Shown piece after piece: positions 49,785 to 60,930 of a stretch of DNA of 64,000 nt. A program made the position numbers and the translations under genes. This stretch comes from an uncultured Bacilli bacterium. GTDB taxonomy: Bacteria > Bacillota_I > Bacilli_A > RF39 > UBA660. Under the pieces are notes generated by a model. That model ran no database searches and was not told the origin of the DNA. It saw only the letters and a program-made list of their open reading frames with translations. Every line of letters begins with the position of its first letter. Within the stretch, counting starts at the first letter, position 1. The stretch lies in NCBI GenBank assembly GCA_944332295.1, contig CALVJR010000001.1:1-64000 (forward strand), in the 5' to 3' direction.

Positions 49785-50430
49785 TAAAAAAAGAATCTCT
49801 CCAAGTGTTGTAGCCATAATAGGGGCCATCCTGACACTAACAGGGGGATTCTTTATTTCATATAATTACATACAATCAAAAAAAGTCGTCGCTTATGATT
49901 ATATGGCCAATATATTCTATGAATCTAATAAAGAAAACAAAGATATTGCAGAACAGATATCAGAGACAACAGAAACTAGGGAAGAAACTCCAGTAGAAGA
50001 AGAAAGTGATACTTATACAGATGAATATATTGGATATTTAATTATTCCTAAAATAAACTTGCAAAAAGGTTTTGTAGATAAAAGATCTACAGAAAATGAT
50101 GTAGAGAAAAATATTATGATAGTAGAAGGATCAAACTATCCTGATGTAGAAAAAGGTAACTTTATTATTGCAGGACACTCTGGAACTGGTTGGAAAGCAT
50201 TTTTTAATGACTTATATCAATTAACAATCGGAGATGCTGCTTATGTAACATACAAAGGTAAAAAGTATACTTATACGATTACCAATATATATAAACAACA
50301 AAAAACTGGTAAAATTGCAATTTATCGTAATTATGATAAGACAACATTAACACTAGTAACTTGTACCAACAATGATGATACAACACAGACAGTATATATT
50401 GCTGAACTACAAAGTGTAGAAGCAGAATAA
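49762..50430 (+). CDS. sortase
   Basis: About 222 residues from ATG 49762 (TTG 49750 possible; neither has a clear ribosome site, so translation may be coupled to the surface-protein gene, which it overlaps). One N-terminal membrane helix (about 13-35). The sortase beta-barrel has the catalytic histidine in IAGHSG and cysteine in LTLVTCTN. The arginine expected after the cysteine is not seen: the segment reads TTQTVYIAEL. Probably anchors the VPDTN protein upstream. Confidence 0.88.
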   Translation: MQRKKEYNKKRISPSVVAIIGAILTLTGGFFISYNYIQSKKVVAYDYMANIFYESNKENKDIAEQISETTETREETPVEEESDTYTDEYIGYLIIPKINLQKGFVDKRSTENDVEKNIMIVEGSNYPDVEKGNFIIAGHSGTGWKAFFNDLYQLTIGDAAYVTYKGKKYTYTITNIYKQQKTGKIAIYRNYDKTTLTLVTCTNNDDTTQTVYIAELQSVEAE

Positions 50431-50454
50431 AAAGAGTGAAGTAGGGGGGTGAAG

Positions 50455-51567
50455 ATGATGTCGAAGTTATCGCTATTAGATAAATTAAAAGTCTTGAGTG
50501 ATGTAACATCATCTTCAGGATTATTTGCAGTAGCTATTTTATTCTTTATTGTATTTTTCTATCTCATGATTACAACAAATACAAAAACAAAAAAAGTGAG
50601 TAAAATTAGTTGTATTGCAATATATGGATCAATTATAATTGTAACATTAGTATTTTATAGAGAACAATTATTGTCATTATTTGACTATATGATGAACAAT
50701 TTCTTTATTGCCATTTATTTTCCTAACTTAGCTATCTATTTTGCGGCCGTAATAGCAACCAATGTGATTCTTTGGGTTAGTATTTTTAATAGAAAAGTAA
50801 CAAAATGGATTAGGACAATAAACACATTAGTCTTTTGTATGATTCATTATCTATTAGTATTAATAATCAACGTCATAACAACAAATAAACTGAATATCTT
50901 TGAACAAACATCTATTTATGAAAATCAAGAAGCACAAGCATTGATAGAATTATCTAGTAATATATTTATAATTTGGATTTTGTTCTTAATTGTTTATAAA
51001 ATAATTAGAAATTATCAAAAACGACAAGAAGAATTAGTCATGGGACAACCAGAAAAAATTATCATTAAAGAACCTGCTCCACCAATCGGAAAAACTGAAA
51101 CAGTATTTAAAAGACAAATACCAGACAGTATAAAAATGATAGATAGTCCTAATATAATTCTAGGAAATATCAAAAAGAAACAAGAAAATTATGGGATGAT
51201 AGATAACTTCATCAAACAAGAAAATATACAAAAAACAGTACCAGCAAATGATAACAGTTATCTATTCGATATACCTGATCCAATACTAACTCCCGAACCA
51301 CAATTTTTAGATGTCATGTTAAAAGAGCAACAAAAAGAAGAAATAAAACAAGTTCCACTAAGGGAAGAAAAGAAAAAATCTCCTGCCAAAAAACAAAGCA
51401 AGGAATTAGATATATTAGATGGCCTACTTACTTTGGATGATTATAAAAGAGTGTTATCTATCTTGAAAACTTATCAAACCAAACAACATCAAGGCCAAAA
51501 TCAAAGTCTAGCAGAAGAACAACAAAAGAAAGTAGAAAGTCTATCGGAACTATATCATAGAAGATAA
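50455..51567 (+). CDS. membrane protein with long cytoplasmic tail, unknown
   Basis: About 370 residues from ATG 50455 behind AGGGGGG. Five hydrophobic helices fill residues 15-185. The last 185 residues are charged and disordered-looking, with EKIIIKEPAPP and a Gln/Lys-rich end. It starts 24 nt after the sortase and may belong to the same transcript. No family recognised; a role in surface-protein assembly or cell division is conceivable but not shown. Confidence 0.6.
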   Translation: MMSKLSLLDKLKVLSDVTSSSGLFAVAILFFIVFFYLMITTNTKTKKVSKISCIAIYGSIIIVTLVFYREQLLSLFDYMMNNFFIAIYFPNLAIYFAAVIATNVILWVSIFNRKVTKWIRTINTLVFCMIHYLLVLIINVITTNKLNIFEQTSIYENQEAQALIELSSNIFIIWILFLIVYKIIRNYQKRQEELVMGQPEKIIIKEPAPPIGKTETVFKRQIPDSIKMIDSPNIILGNIKKKQENYGMIDNFIKQENIQKTVPANDNSYLFDIPDPILTPEPQFLDVMLKEQQKEEIKQVPLREEKKKSPAKKQSKELDILDGLLTLDDYKRVLSILKTYQTKQHQGQNQSLAEEQQKKVESLSELYHRR

Positions 51568-51600
51568 AGCACCACATTAACAACCGGTGTTTTTTTCTTT
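51567..51600 (+). terminator. weak terminator before pcrA
   Basis: AAAgCACC pairs roughly with GGTGtTTT, followed by a T7 run. Confidence 0.5.
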
Positions 51601-51620
51601 TCTAACGATAGAAAATAAGG

Positions 51621-51626
51621 TATAAT
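51621..51626 (+). promoter_or_regulatory. -10 box of the pcrA operon
   Basis: TATAAT, 28 bases ahead of the pcrA start; the -35 region (TTTTCT, 51598-51603) is weak. Confidence 0.5.
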
Positions 51627-51648
51627 ATTTCTAGAAAGAGGGTATAAA

Positions 51649-53742
51649 ATGATAGAGAGTTTAAATGAACAACAAAAAGAAGCAGTCCTATACAATGACG
51701 GACCATTATTGATCATTGCTGGAGCAGGAGCAGGAAAAACAAAAACTCTAACAACAAAGATTGCCTACTTAATAGAAGAAGGTCTAGCCCATCCCTATAA
51801 TGTTTTAGCAATCACATTTACGAATAAAGCAGCAAAGGAAATGAAAGATAGATTATATGCATTAATCGGAGACTTAGCTAAAAAAGTACAAGTATCAACA
51901 TTTCATAGTTTCGGATTAAAACTATTAAGAGAAAACTATGAAAAATTAGGATATGAATCTAACTTTGTAATTATGGATAGTGACGATTCTCTAACCGTAG
52001 TAAAAAAAATAGTAAAAGATTTAGGATATGATCCTAAAATTTATAATCCTAGAGCAATCAGAAATAAAATAAGTAGTTGCAAAAATGAAATGATGACACC
52101 AGAAATCTATGAACGCTATGCAGTAAGTGATTATGAAAAAGTAATGCATCAGGTATATGAAAAATATGAGGATAAATTAAAAAAGAATAATTCTGTAGAT
52201 TTTGATGATCTACTATTATTACCAATCAAATTATTTAAAGAAAATCCCTCTACACTACAAAAATACCAAGATCTATATCAATATATTTTAATAGATGAGT
52301 ATCAAGATACAAATGAAGCACAATATATTTTATCAAAATTAATTAGTGCCAAAAACAGAAAAATAACCTGTGTAGGAGATGATTCACAAAGTATCTATAG
52401 TTTCCGTGGAGCAAACTATAAAAATATCTTAAACTTTGAAAAAGACTATAAAGATGCAAAAACGATACTACTAGAAGAAAATTATCGCTCTACAAGTACC
52501 ATTCTAGATGCAGCAAACCAAGTAATTAAAAATAACAAACAAAGAAAAGATAAAAATCTTTGGACTTCTCGTGGAAAAGGTGAAAAAATAAAGTACTATA
52601 GAGCATATAATGAAAAAGATGAAGCCCAGTATGTAATAAGAAAAATAAAAGAATTAAGAAACAAAGAAGTAGAATATAAAGACATTGCAGTACTTTATAG
52701 AACAAATGCCCAGTCACGTGTGTTAGAAGAAGAAATGTTAAAAGAAAATATGCCATATCGTGTTATAGGTAGTTTTTATTTCTATTCCAGAAAAGAAATT
52801 AAAGATCTTATTGCTTACTTACGTTTAATTCATAATTCCAAAGATAATGTTAGCCTATTACGTGTAATAAATACACCAAAAAGAGGAATTGGTCTAAAAA
52901 CAATAGAAAATCTAACTGCCAAAGCAGACGAAGAAGGAACTAGTATCTATGAAGCTATTTCATCAGGAAAAGAATTAGAGTTTAAAAAGACTATAGAACA
53001 GTTAAAGTCATTATCAGAAGAGTTGACATTAACAGAATTAATTGATAAGGTATTAGACGCATCAGGGCTAAGGCAAGAACTAGAAAGCGAAAAAACACTA
53101 GAAGCAGAAGTTCGTCTAGAAAACCTAGAAGAATTTAAATCAATTACCAAGTCTTTTGAAGAAAGAGAAGGGTTAATATCTCTAGAAGATTTCTTACTAG
53201 AAATTAGTTTAATTAGTGATGTCGAAGAATATAAAGATGATCCTAATAGAGTTAGCTTAATGACCGTACATTCAGTAAAAGGACTAGAATTTGATCATGT
53301 CTTTGTAGTAGGAATGGAAGAAGGAATATTTCCTCACATGAACTCTTTAATGGAAACAAGCGAAGTAGAAGAAGAAAGAAGACTTTGCTATGTTGCAATC
53401 ACAAGAGCAAAAGATGATCTACACTTAGTAAACGCAAGAAGAAGAACTTTATTCGGAAAAGAACAAGTAAATCCAGTAAGTCGTTTTATAGGAGAAATTA
53501 GTAAAGACTTAATCGAGACGAATGTTCAAGATGAACTTCCTAAACAAGAAGAAAAAATAGAAGTAGAAGATATGTTTAGAGAAGAGGAGATAGATTATCA
53601 AGTAGGGGATTATGTCTATCACGAAACCTTTGGTACAGGTCGTGTAGTAGAAGTGACCAATACACTAGTAAGTGTAGCTTTTAAGCATCCACATGGAATT
53701 AAAAAGTTAATGAAAAATCATAAAAAATTATCAAAAGTTTAG
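51649..53742 (+). CDS. pcrA: ATP-dependent DNA helicase PcrA/UvrD
   Basis: A 697-residue SF1A helicase, slightly short for the family. Motif I is AGAGAGKT (about 26-33); Ia LAITFTNKAAKEM; II LIDEYQDTN; III VGDDSQSIYSFRGA; IV LEENYRSTSTIL; V MTVHSVKGLEFDHVFV; VI YVAITRAK. The C-terminal 40 residues (GDYVYHETFGTGRVVEV) are the Tudor-like domain that contacts RNA polymerase. It unwinds DNA 3'-5' in repair and removes RecA. First gene of an operon with the next three genes. Confidence 0.97.
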   Translation: MIESLNEQQKEAVLYNDGPLLIIAGAGAGKTKTLTTKIAYLIEEGLAHPYNVLAITFTNKAAKEMKDRLYALIGDLAKKVQVSTFHSFGLKLLRENYEKLGYESNFVIMDSDDSLTVVKKIVKDLGYDPKIYNPRAIRNKISSCKNEMMTPEIYERYAVSDYEKVMHQVYEKYEDKLKKNNSVDFDDLLLLPIKLFKENPSTLQKYQDLYQYILIDEYQDTNEAQYILSKLISAKNRKITCVGDDSQSIYSFRGANYKNILNFEKDYKDAKTILLEENYRSTSTILDAANQVIKNNKQRKDKNLWTSRGKGEKIKYYRAYNEKDEAQYVIRKIKELRNKEVEYKDIAVLYRTNAQSRVLEEEMLKENMPYRVIGSFYFYSRKEIKDLIAYLRLIHNSKDNVSLLRVINTPKRGIGLKTIENLTAKADEEGTSIYEAISSGKELEFKKTIEQLKSLSEELTLTELIDKVLDASGLRQELESEKTLEAEVRLENLEEFKSITKSFEEREGLISLEDFLLEISLISDVEEYKDDPNRVSLMTVHSVKGLEFDHVFVVGMEEGIFPHMNSLMETSEVEEERRLCYVAITRAKDDLHLVNARRRTLFGKEQVNPVSRFIGEISKDLIETNVQDELPKQEEKIEVEDMFREEEIDYQVGDYVYHETFGTGRVVEVTNTLVSVAFKHPHGIKKLMKNHKKLSKV

Positions 53743-53750
53743 GAGGCAGT

Positions 53751-54092
53751 ATGGAAGATAAAATAAATATCGGGTATCGTTTATTTGTAGAAAATAATAC
53801 AGAAAAACAAGAATTAGTAGGAGTCTACATTAAAGAAACAAATGGAGCAACAACCAAAGTAAGAACGGGAAAACAAGAACTAGACTTTTTCAAAATATTA
53901 CCATCAATAAAAGATGAAATAGAAAAAGGTTATATATTAGAAATAGGTAAGAAAGGAAAACAATATCAAGCAACACTAACAAAAGAAATTAATAATCCTA
54001 AATGGCTAGTATCAAGTGATTACTTTTTTAATACATTGGTAGACTTAGAAGAAAAATTAGGAACAGAGAATAAAAAGGTTAACATAAGATAG
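53751..54092 (+). CDS. 113-residue protein, unknown
   Basis: A soluble beta-rich protein (IGYRLFVENNTEKQELVGVYIKET...) behind AGGAGG, eight bases after pcrA and 14 before the first nucleotidyltransferase. No family recognised. The spacing shows it is transcribed with them. Confidence 0.6.
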   Translation: MEDKINIGYRLFVENNTEKQELVGVYIKETNGATTKVRTGKQELDFFKILPSIKDEIEKGYILEIGKKGKQYQATLTKEINNPKWLVSSDYFFNTLVDLEEKLGTENKKVNIR

Positions 54093-54106
54093 AAAGAAGG
54101 AAAAAC

Positions 54107-55012
54107 ATGAAAAAAACATTGCTAATTTTAGCAGCTGGTATGGGAAGTCGTTTTGGAGGATTAAAACAGATAGAACCAGTAGGACCCAATGGAGAGTTCA
54201 TTATTGATTATTCAATCTATGATGCTAAACAAGCCGGATTTACAAAAGTAGTATTCTTAATTAAAGAAGAAAATTATGAAATATTTAAAGAGACAATTGG
54301 AAAAAGAGTCGAAAAGCATATAGAAACAGAATATGCATTCCAAAAAAATGATAATCTTCCAAAAGAATATCAAGAACTACTAAAAGAAAGGATTAGACCT
54401 TTAGGAACAGCACATGCAATTCTTTGTGCCAAAGATAAAATAAAGGAACCATTCGCAATCATTAATGCTGATGATTTTTATGGAAGAGATGCTTATCAAA
54501 AAGCAAGTAAATATTTAGATATTATAAAAGATAAAGAATATGGACTAGTAGCATATCGCCTTGGAAATACATTAACACCAAATGGTTCAGCTAAAAGAGG
54601 CGTGTGTGAAGTAACAGAAAATAATGAACTAATTATGTTAACAGAAAGCAATGTAACATTAAAAGGAGAAATAGTAGAAGGGCAATCTCTAGAGACAAAA
54701 GAAAAATTCAAGGTAAGTAAAGACACGATTGCATCTATGAACTTTTTGCTATTTTCAACCAGCCTTTTTAAAATATTAGAAGAAAAAATATTAATCTTTT
54801 TAGAAAAGAACAAAGATAACTTAAATGATTGTGAATTCTTAATTCCAATTGTACTAAACGAGCTTCTAGAAGATAAACAAGTAAAAGTACATGTATTAGA
54901 AACAAATGCTACATGGTATGGAGTAACTTATAAAGAAGATAAAGAAATGGTAGTAAATGCAATTTCAAGATTAATAGAAGAAGGACAATATAATAAAAAA
55001 TTATGGGAGTAA
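54107..55012 (+). CDS. nucleotidyltransferase (NTP-sugar transferase type), copy 1
   Basis: A 301-residue GT-A-fold nucleotidyltransferase. LILAAGMGSRFGGLKQIEPVG (about 6-26) is the nucleotide-binding loop of sugar-phosphate nucleotidyltransferases. FAIINADDFYGRDA holds the metal-binding aspartates. The family joins a nucleotide to a sugar phosphate or choline phosphate; this subgroup has no assigned substrate. It forms a tandem pair with the next gene (three bases apart), with which it shares most N-terminal residues. Confidence 0.82.
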   Translation: MKKTLLILAAGMGSRFGGLKQIEPVGPNGEFIIDYSIYDAKQAGFTKVVFLIKEENYEIFKETIGKRVEKHIETEYAFQKNDNLPKEYQELLKERIRPLGTAHAILCAKDKIKEPFAIINADDFYGRDAYQKASKYLDIIKDKEYGLVAYRLGNTLTPNGSAKRGVCEVTENNELIMLTESNVTLKGEIVEGQSLETKEKFKVSKDTIASMNFLLFSTSLFKILEEKILIFLEKNKDNLNDCEFLIPIVLNELLEDKQVKVHVLETNATWYGVTYKEDKEMVVNAISRLIEEGQYNKKLWE

Positions 55013-55015
55013 AAA

Positions 55016-55927
55016 ATGAAAGATAAAACTTTATTAATAATGGCCGCCGGTATGGGTAGTCGTTTTGGAGGATTAAAACAAATAGAACCGATAGGACCAA
55101 ATAAAGAATTTATTATTGATTATTCAATCTATGATGCCAAAATGGTAGGCTTTACAAAAGTAGTATTTATCATTAAAGAAGAAAACTATGAAATATTTAA
55201 AGAAACTATCGGAAAAAGAATAGAAAAACATATAAAAACAGAATATGTATTTCAAGATAGTAGTAATATACCAGAAAAATATCGAAAAGAAATAGAAAAA
55301 AGAAAAAAACCATTAGGAACAGCACATGCGATTCTTTGTGCCAAAGATAAAGTAAAAGAACCATTCGCAGTAATAAATGCGGATGATTTCTATGGAAGAG
55401 ATGCCTTAAAAAAAGCAAGTAATTATTTAGATAATATAGAAAAAAATCACTATGCTATGGTAGGGTATCATGTAGTAAATACATTAAGTCCAAACGGCTC
55501 TGCAAAACGAGGAATATGTAAATTGAAAGATGGAAGACTAGATAATATTAAAGAATCTAGTGTGGAATGCATTGATGGTAAAATTATCGCAACCATAGAA
55601 GCGACAAAAGAACAAATAGAAGTAGCAGAAAACACACTAGTATCTATGAATTTATTGTTATTTACTCCAGATGTATTCCAAGTTTTAGCAACAAGATTTA
55701 TTGACTTTTTAGAAAGAAATAAGAACAACTTAGAAACGGCAGAATACCAAATTCCAACGGTTTTAGACTACTGTATTAAGTCTAAAGAAAAACAGATAGA
55801 TATGATAGAAACAAATGCTACATGGTATGGAGTAACCTATAAGGAAGATAAAGAAAGTGTAGTACAAGCAATTTCTAAATTAATAGAGGAAAATAAATAT
55901 CCATACAATCTTTGGCAAGAAAAGTAA
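55016..55927 (+). CDS. nucleotidyltransferase, copy 2
   Basis: A 303-residue paralogue of the preceding gene, with the same motifs (MAAGMGSRFGGLKQIEPIG and FAVINADDFYGRDA). Most differences lie in the C-terminal half (for example LVAYRLGNTL against MVGYHVVNTL), the region likely to bind the acceptor. This suggests duplication followed by a change of substrate. The ATG follows the stop of copy 1 by three bases. Confidence 0.82.
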   Translation: MKDKTLLIMAAGMGSRFGGLKQIEPIGPNKEFIIDYSIYDAKMVGFTKVVFIIKEENYEIFKETIGKRIEKHIKTEYVFQDSSNIPEKYRKEIEKRKKPLGTAHAILCAKDKVKEPFAVINADDFYGRDALKKASNYLDNIEKNHYAMVGYHVVNTLSPNGSAKRGICKLKDGRLDNIKESSVECIDGKIIATIEATKEQIEVAENTLVSMNLLLFTPDVFQVLATRFIDFLERNKNNLETAEYQIPTVLDYCIKSKEKQIDMIETNATWYGVTYKEDKESVVQAISKLIEENKYPYNLWQEK

Positions 55928-56018
55928 TATATAAAAATCTGTTTATTTATTAAAAAAAATATGATATAGTACTAACAAGTAACATATGTTACTATATCAA
56001 AGAATAAAAGGAGATAAA

Positions 56019-56684
56019 ATGAACGAAAATAATGTCAATATTGTAAATACGGATTTATATCCAAAAATGTTTACATGGTTGTTTATAGGATTATTAGTAA
56101 CTTTCACAACAGGATATGCACTAACTACTAATATAGACATGATGATAAACGTATTATCTATTGGAGTATTACCAATCGCAATTGCAGAGATGGTAATTGC
56201 TATCATATTAGGAGTAAGGCTGCAAAAGATGAATCCTATCACAACTAAAATACTCTATATAGGTTATGCAATATTAACAGGGTTAACATTTTCATCTATA
56301 TTCATTTATTTTGAAATGGAATCATTAATAAGTGTCTTTATTATTACAGCCGTAATCTTTGGGTTATTAGCATTTTATGGATATGTAACTAAAAAAGATT
56401 TAACAAAGTTAGGAACCATTATCTTTATAGGATTAATAGGTATTGTAATAGGAGAGCTTTTAAATTTGTTAATATTTAAAAACGCAACTTTAGACTTAGG
56501 AATAACAATTATTGGAGTATTAATATTTGTAGGATATATTGTTTATGATGTAAATAGAATAAAATACATGGTAGGCTATATTGGAGAAGAAAAAGCTGCA
56601 GTATATGGAGCCTTTCAATTATATTTAGATTTTATTAACTTATTCATAAGACTATTACAATTATTTGGAAAAAGAGATGATTAG
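56019..56684 (+). CDS. BI-1/YccA-family (Bax inhibitor-1-like) membrane protein
   Basis: A 221-residue protein from ATG 56019 (AAAAGGAG site). Seven hydrophobic helices, with KMFTWLFIGLLVTFTTGYAL at the start, YAILTGLTFSSIF in the middle and VYDVNRIKYMV ... AVYGAFQLYLDFINLFIRLLQLFG at the end, match the BI-1 family. Bacterial members act as pH-sensitive calcium leak channels in the membrane. It has its own terminator. Confidence 0.88.
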   Translation: MNENNVNIVNTDLYPKMFTWLFIGLLVTFTTGYALTTNIDMMINVLSIGVLPIAIAEMVIAIILGVRLQKMNPITTKILYIGYAILTGLTFSSIFIYFEMESLISVFIITAVIFGLLAFYGYVTKKDLTKLGTIIFIGLIGIVIGELLNLLIFKNATLDLGITIIGVLIFVGYIVYDVNRIKYMVGYIGEEKAAVYGAFQLYLDFINLFIRLLQLFGKRDD

Positions 56685-56705
56685 AACCGAAGGGTTCTTT
56701 TTTAT
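56683..56705 (+). terminator. terminator after the BI-1 gene
   Basis: AGAACC/GGTTCT stem with a GAAG tetraloop and a T run. Confidence 0.9.
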
Positions 56706-57251
56706 TTATAAGAATTTGCTTCTCTAAAATGATAATTTAAAACTTAAAAAAACAGTTGACACACGAACAATCATATCATATAGCGTACTCATCAGAAAGA
56801 AAACATTTAGTTGTACTAGGTTTGTGTATAATTATCATAAAACGAAAAAGAAACTAGCAGTACTATATCAAACCTAAAAAGTGTAAGAAGATATTTAATC
56901 CATCAATAACTAAAAAACTGATAATAGGAAATGATATCATAGTAATGGAGAGTCTAAAATTAAAGGACAAGATAGAAGAAAGAAATTCTAAACAACTAAC
57001 AAATATAAGTCTAGGAAAGTTATATAGAAACTTAGAGTATAAAGCAAAAATATGGAAAGAAATATATGATAGAATGAAAGTAGAAGAAAGAAGCAACAGA
57101 AAAACTACGGTAGAGACTACCCTCTGTTAAGCAATCACGAAGTAAGGTTACTTAGTTCTTTTGTTCTGTAAAAAACTGTAAATTATAAAATAAAAGAACA
57201 CACACATAATAAAAAAAGTGATATTCTAAAATAAAAGATAGTGGTGAGTAT
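56706..57251. other. long gap with no convincing gene
   Basis: About 545 bases. A TTGACA occurs at 56755-56760 but I cannot pair it with a good -10. A 61-codon frame at 56945-57130 (MESLKLKDKIEERN...) has no ribosome site, though its codons are not odd, so it may be a decayed gene. A palindrome TGATATCA (56933-56940) precedes it. Otherwise I see nothing. Confidence 0.4.
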
Positions 57252-57932
57252 ATGTTTTGTAAAAATTGTGGAACAAAAAATGAAACAACAGATAACTTTT
57301 GTAAAAATTGTGGCACTCCATTAGAAAATATACAAAATAAGAAAGAATCCGAATTTGAAAAAGTGGCAAAAAAGAAAAATAATCCAATATTCGTAGTACT
57401 GGGCATTATTATATTAATTACAATACTTTATATTGGTAGACAAATACCAGAACAATTAATAATTCAAGAAACAGAAAATGTTACATTTTCAGGCTATACC
57501 TTTAAAATACCATCACCATATCAAGCTATAATAAATGATGATACTTTGACGATAATTTCAGAGAATTTTCAAGATCAAGAAGCAATAGGAATTAAAATTT
57601 ATTCAGATGGCTACGACGAATTAGTATCTGAAATGAAAGCATTGGCAGATGCCGGTAACGCCATTTCTGATTTAGAAACAGAAAAGTATGAAAATACAGA
57701 ATATGTAATAGCAGATTATGATATTGGAGACTATAAAGGAGCTGTTGCATTAAAAAAGGCTGAAGATAGTGATGTTTTGTGGTTGCAAACAGTATCAAGT
57801 AGCACAACAAGAGGAAGAAAAATATTAACAGAGTTTATCCCTATTATCATATCTGCTAAAAAAACAGGTACGACAATTGCCGATACGTATGAAGAAAATT
57901 CTATAAGTATAATAAATAAATTAAAAGAATAG
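57252..57932 (+). CDS. zinc-ribbon membrane protein, unknown
   Basis: A 226-residue protein: an N-terminal zinc ribbon with two near-identical units (CKNCGTKNETTDNFCKNCGTPL), one transmembrane helix around 46-66, then an extracytoplasmic domain (VTFSGYTFKIPSPYQAIINDDTLTIIS). The layout is common in Firmicutes and also used by two cargo proteins of element 1. Function unknown. Confidence 0.7.
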   Translation: MFCKNCGTKNETTDNFCKNCGTPLENIQNKKESEFEKVAKKKNNPIFVVLGIIILITILYIGRQIPEQLIIQETENVTFSGYTFKIPSPYQAIINDDTLTIISENFQDQEAIGIKIYSDGYDELVSEMKALADAGNAISDLETEKYENTEYVIADYDIGDYKGAVALKKAEDSDVLWLQTVSSSTTRGRKILTEFIPIIISAKKTGTTIADTYEENSISIINKLKE

Positions 57933-57956
57933 TTTCATAAAGAAAACTATTTTTTA
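57928..57956 (+). terminator. terminator after the zinc-ribbon gene
   Basis: AATAGTTT/AAACTATT stem, then a T6 run. Confidence 0.8.
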
Positions 57957-57998
57957 TTGAAAGGAAGATAATTCTTTGTTCTAATAGAGTAAAAATGA

Positions 57999-60017
<2,019 letters not shown>

Positions 60018-60046
60018 TTTACAAGAAATAGAGTTTATGGTATAAT
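60018..60046 (+). promoter_or_regulatory. promoter of the 60072 operon
   Basis: TTTACA (60018-60023), 17-nt spacer, TATAAT (60041-60046) with TGG extension. Confidence 0.75.
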
Positions 60047-60071
60047 ATGCCTTAATAAAAGGGGGATAAAA

Positions 60072-60914
60072 ATGAAAAGAGGGCAAGCCTATTTTGATTT
60101 TTATAAAGAACACTTAACAAGTTACAAAATTTATAAAAGTTATCCACTAAAAGAAATATTTGATGAAGTGGTTCAAGAAGAAGCTGCGTTAATCAAACGA
60201 TTACAACCAAATTCTGATAATAAAGTATATATGTCAATTTATTACTATTTAGTTTGGAACGGTTATTTTTCTGCAAATCATCAATTCGTTTTTGATAACA
60301 ATACTACAGATCTTTTAGTAGAGCCATCAATTGCAATTGCTTGTGGTAATGGTGTCTGTAGGAATTTGTGTGCACATTTAAAAAAAATATTAGAGATGAT
60401 AAATAAAAAAGAATCTCTAGTATTAGCAGGAACAAAATACGACTATGAGAGAAAGAATTTAAAAAAAGCACCAGAAATAGAAAGAAATATAAGATTAAAG
60501 AAAAAAGATAAGAAATCAATAGACAATAACTTCCCTAATCACGTAGAAATATTGGATACGAAACAAGGAATATTATATGATCCTAGTAATTTCTCCATTC
60601 AAAAAATAACAAATCAACCAGAAAATACAGATAGAAAAAAGATGATTGATTTAGGAATAGAACTAATATTAAATTATGACATAGAAGAATCATATGCCAA
60701 AGACTTAGTAACACATAGTGATTATTTGGAGAAAAAACTATCAGATAGAAGGTTAGAGGAAATGAGCTTAGAAGCTAGGTATTTACTAAGGCAAGAAGGT
60801 ATAAATATATGCAAAGAAAATGAAGACTTAATAGAAAACTATCAAAGAAAAATGCAGCCTGCCTATCAATACATAAAAAAAGAAACCATTCCTTTTAAAA
60901 GGTACGGGTATTAG
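60072..60914 (+). CDS. putative transglutaminase-like cysteine protein
   Basis: A 280-residue soluble protein that I assign only by pattern. IACGNGVCRNLCAHLKKILEMI (about 94-115) places a cysteine at the start of a helix. NHVEILDTKQGILYDPSNF (about 156-175) supplies a His followed by an Asp. This C-H-D order with these contexts is that of transglutaminase-like/papain-fold proteins. No signal peptide. It is followed after 16 nt by the OB-fold membrane protein. Confidence 0.5.
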   Translation: MKRGQAYFDFYKEHLTSYKIYKSYPLKEIFDEVVQEEAALIKRLQPNSDNKVYMSIYYYLVWNGYFSANHQFVFDNNTTDLLVEPSIAIACGNGVCRNLCAHLKKILEMINKKESLVLAGTKYDYERKNLKKAPEIERNIRLKKKDKKSIDNNFPNHVEILDTKQGILYDPSNFSIQKITNQPENTDRKKMIDLGIELILNYDIEESYAKDLVTHSDYLEKKLSDRRLEEMSLEARYLLRQEGINICKENEDLIENYQRKMQPAYQYIKKETIPFKRYGY

Positions 60915-60930
60915 TAAAGGAGAGAGAAAT

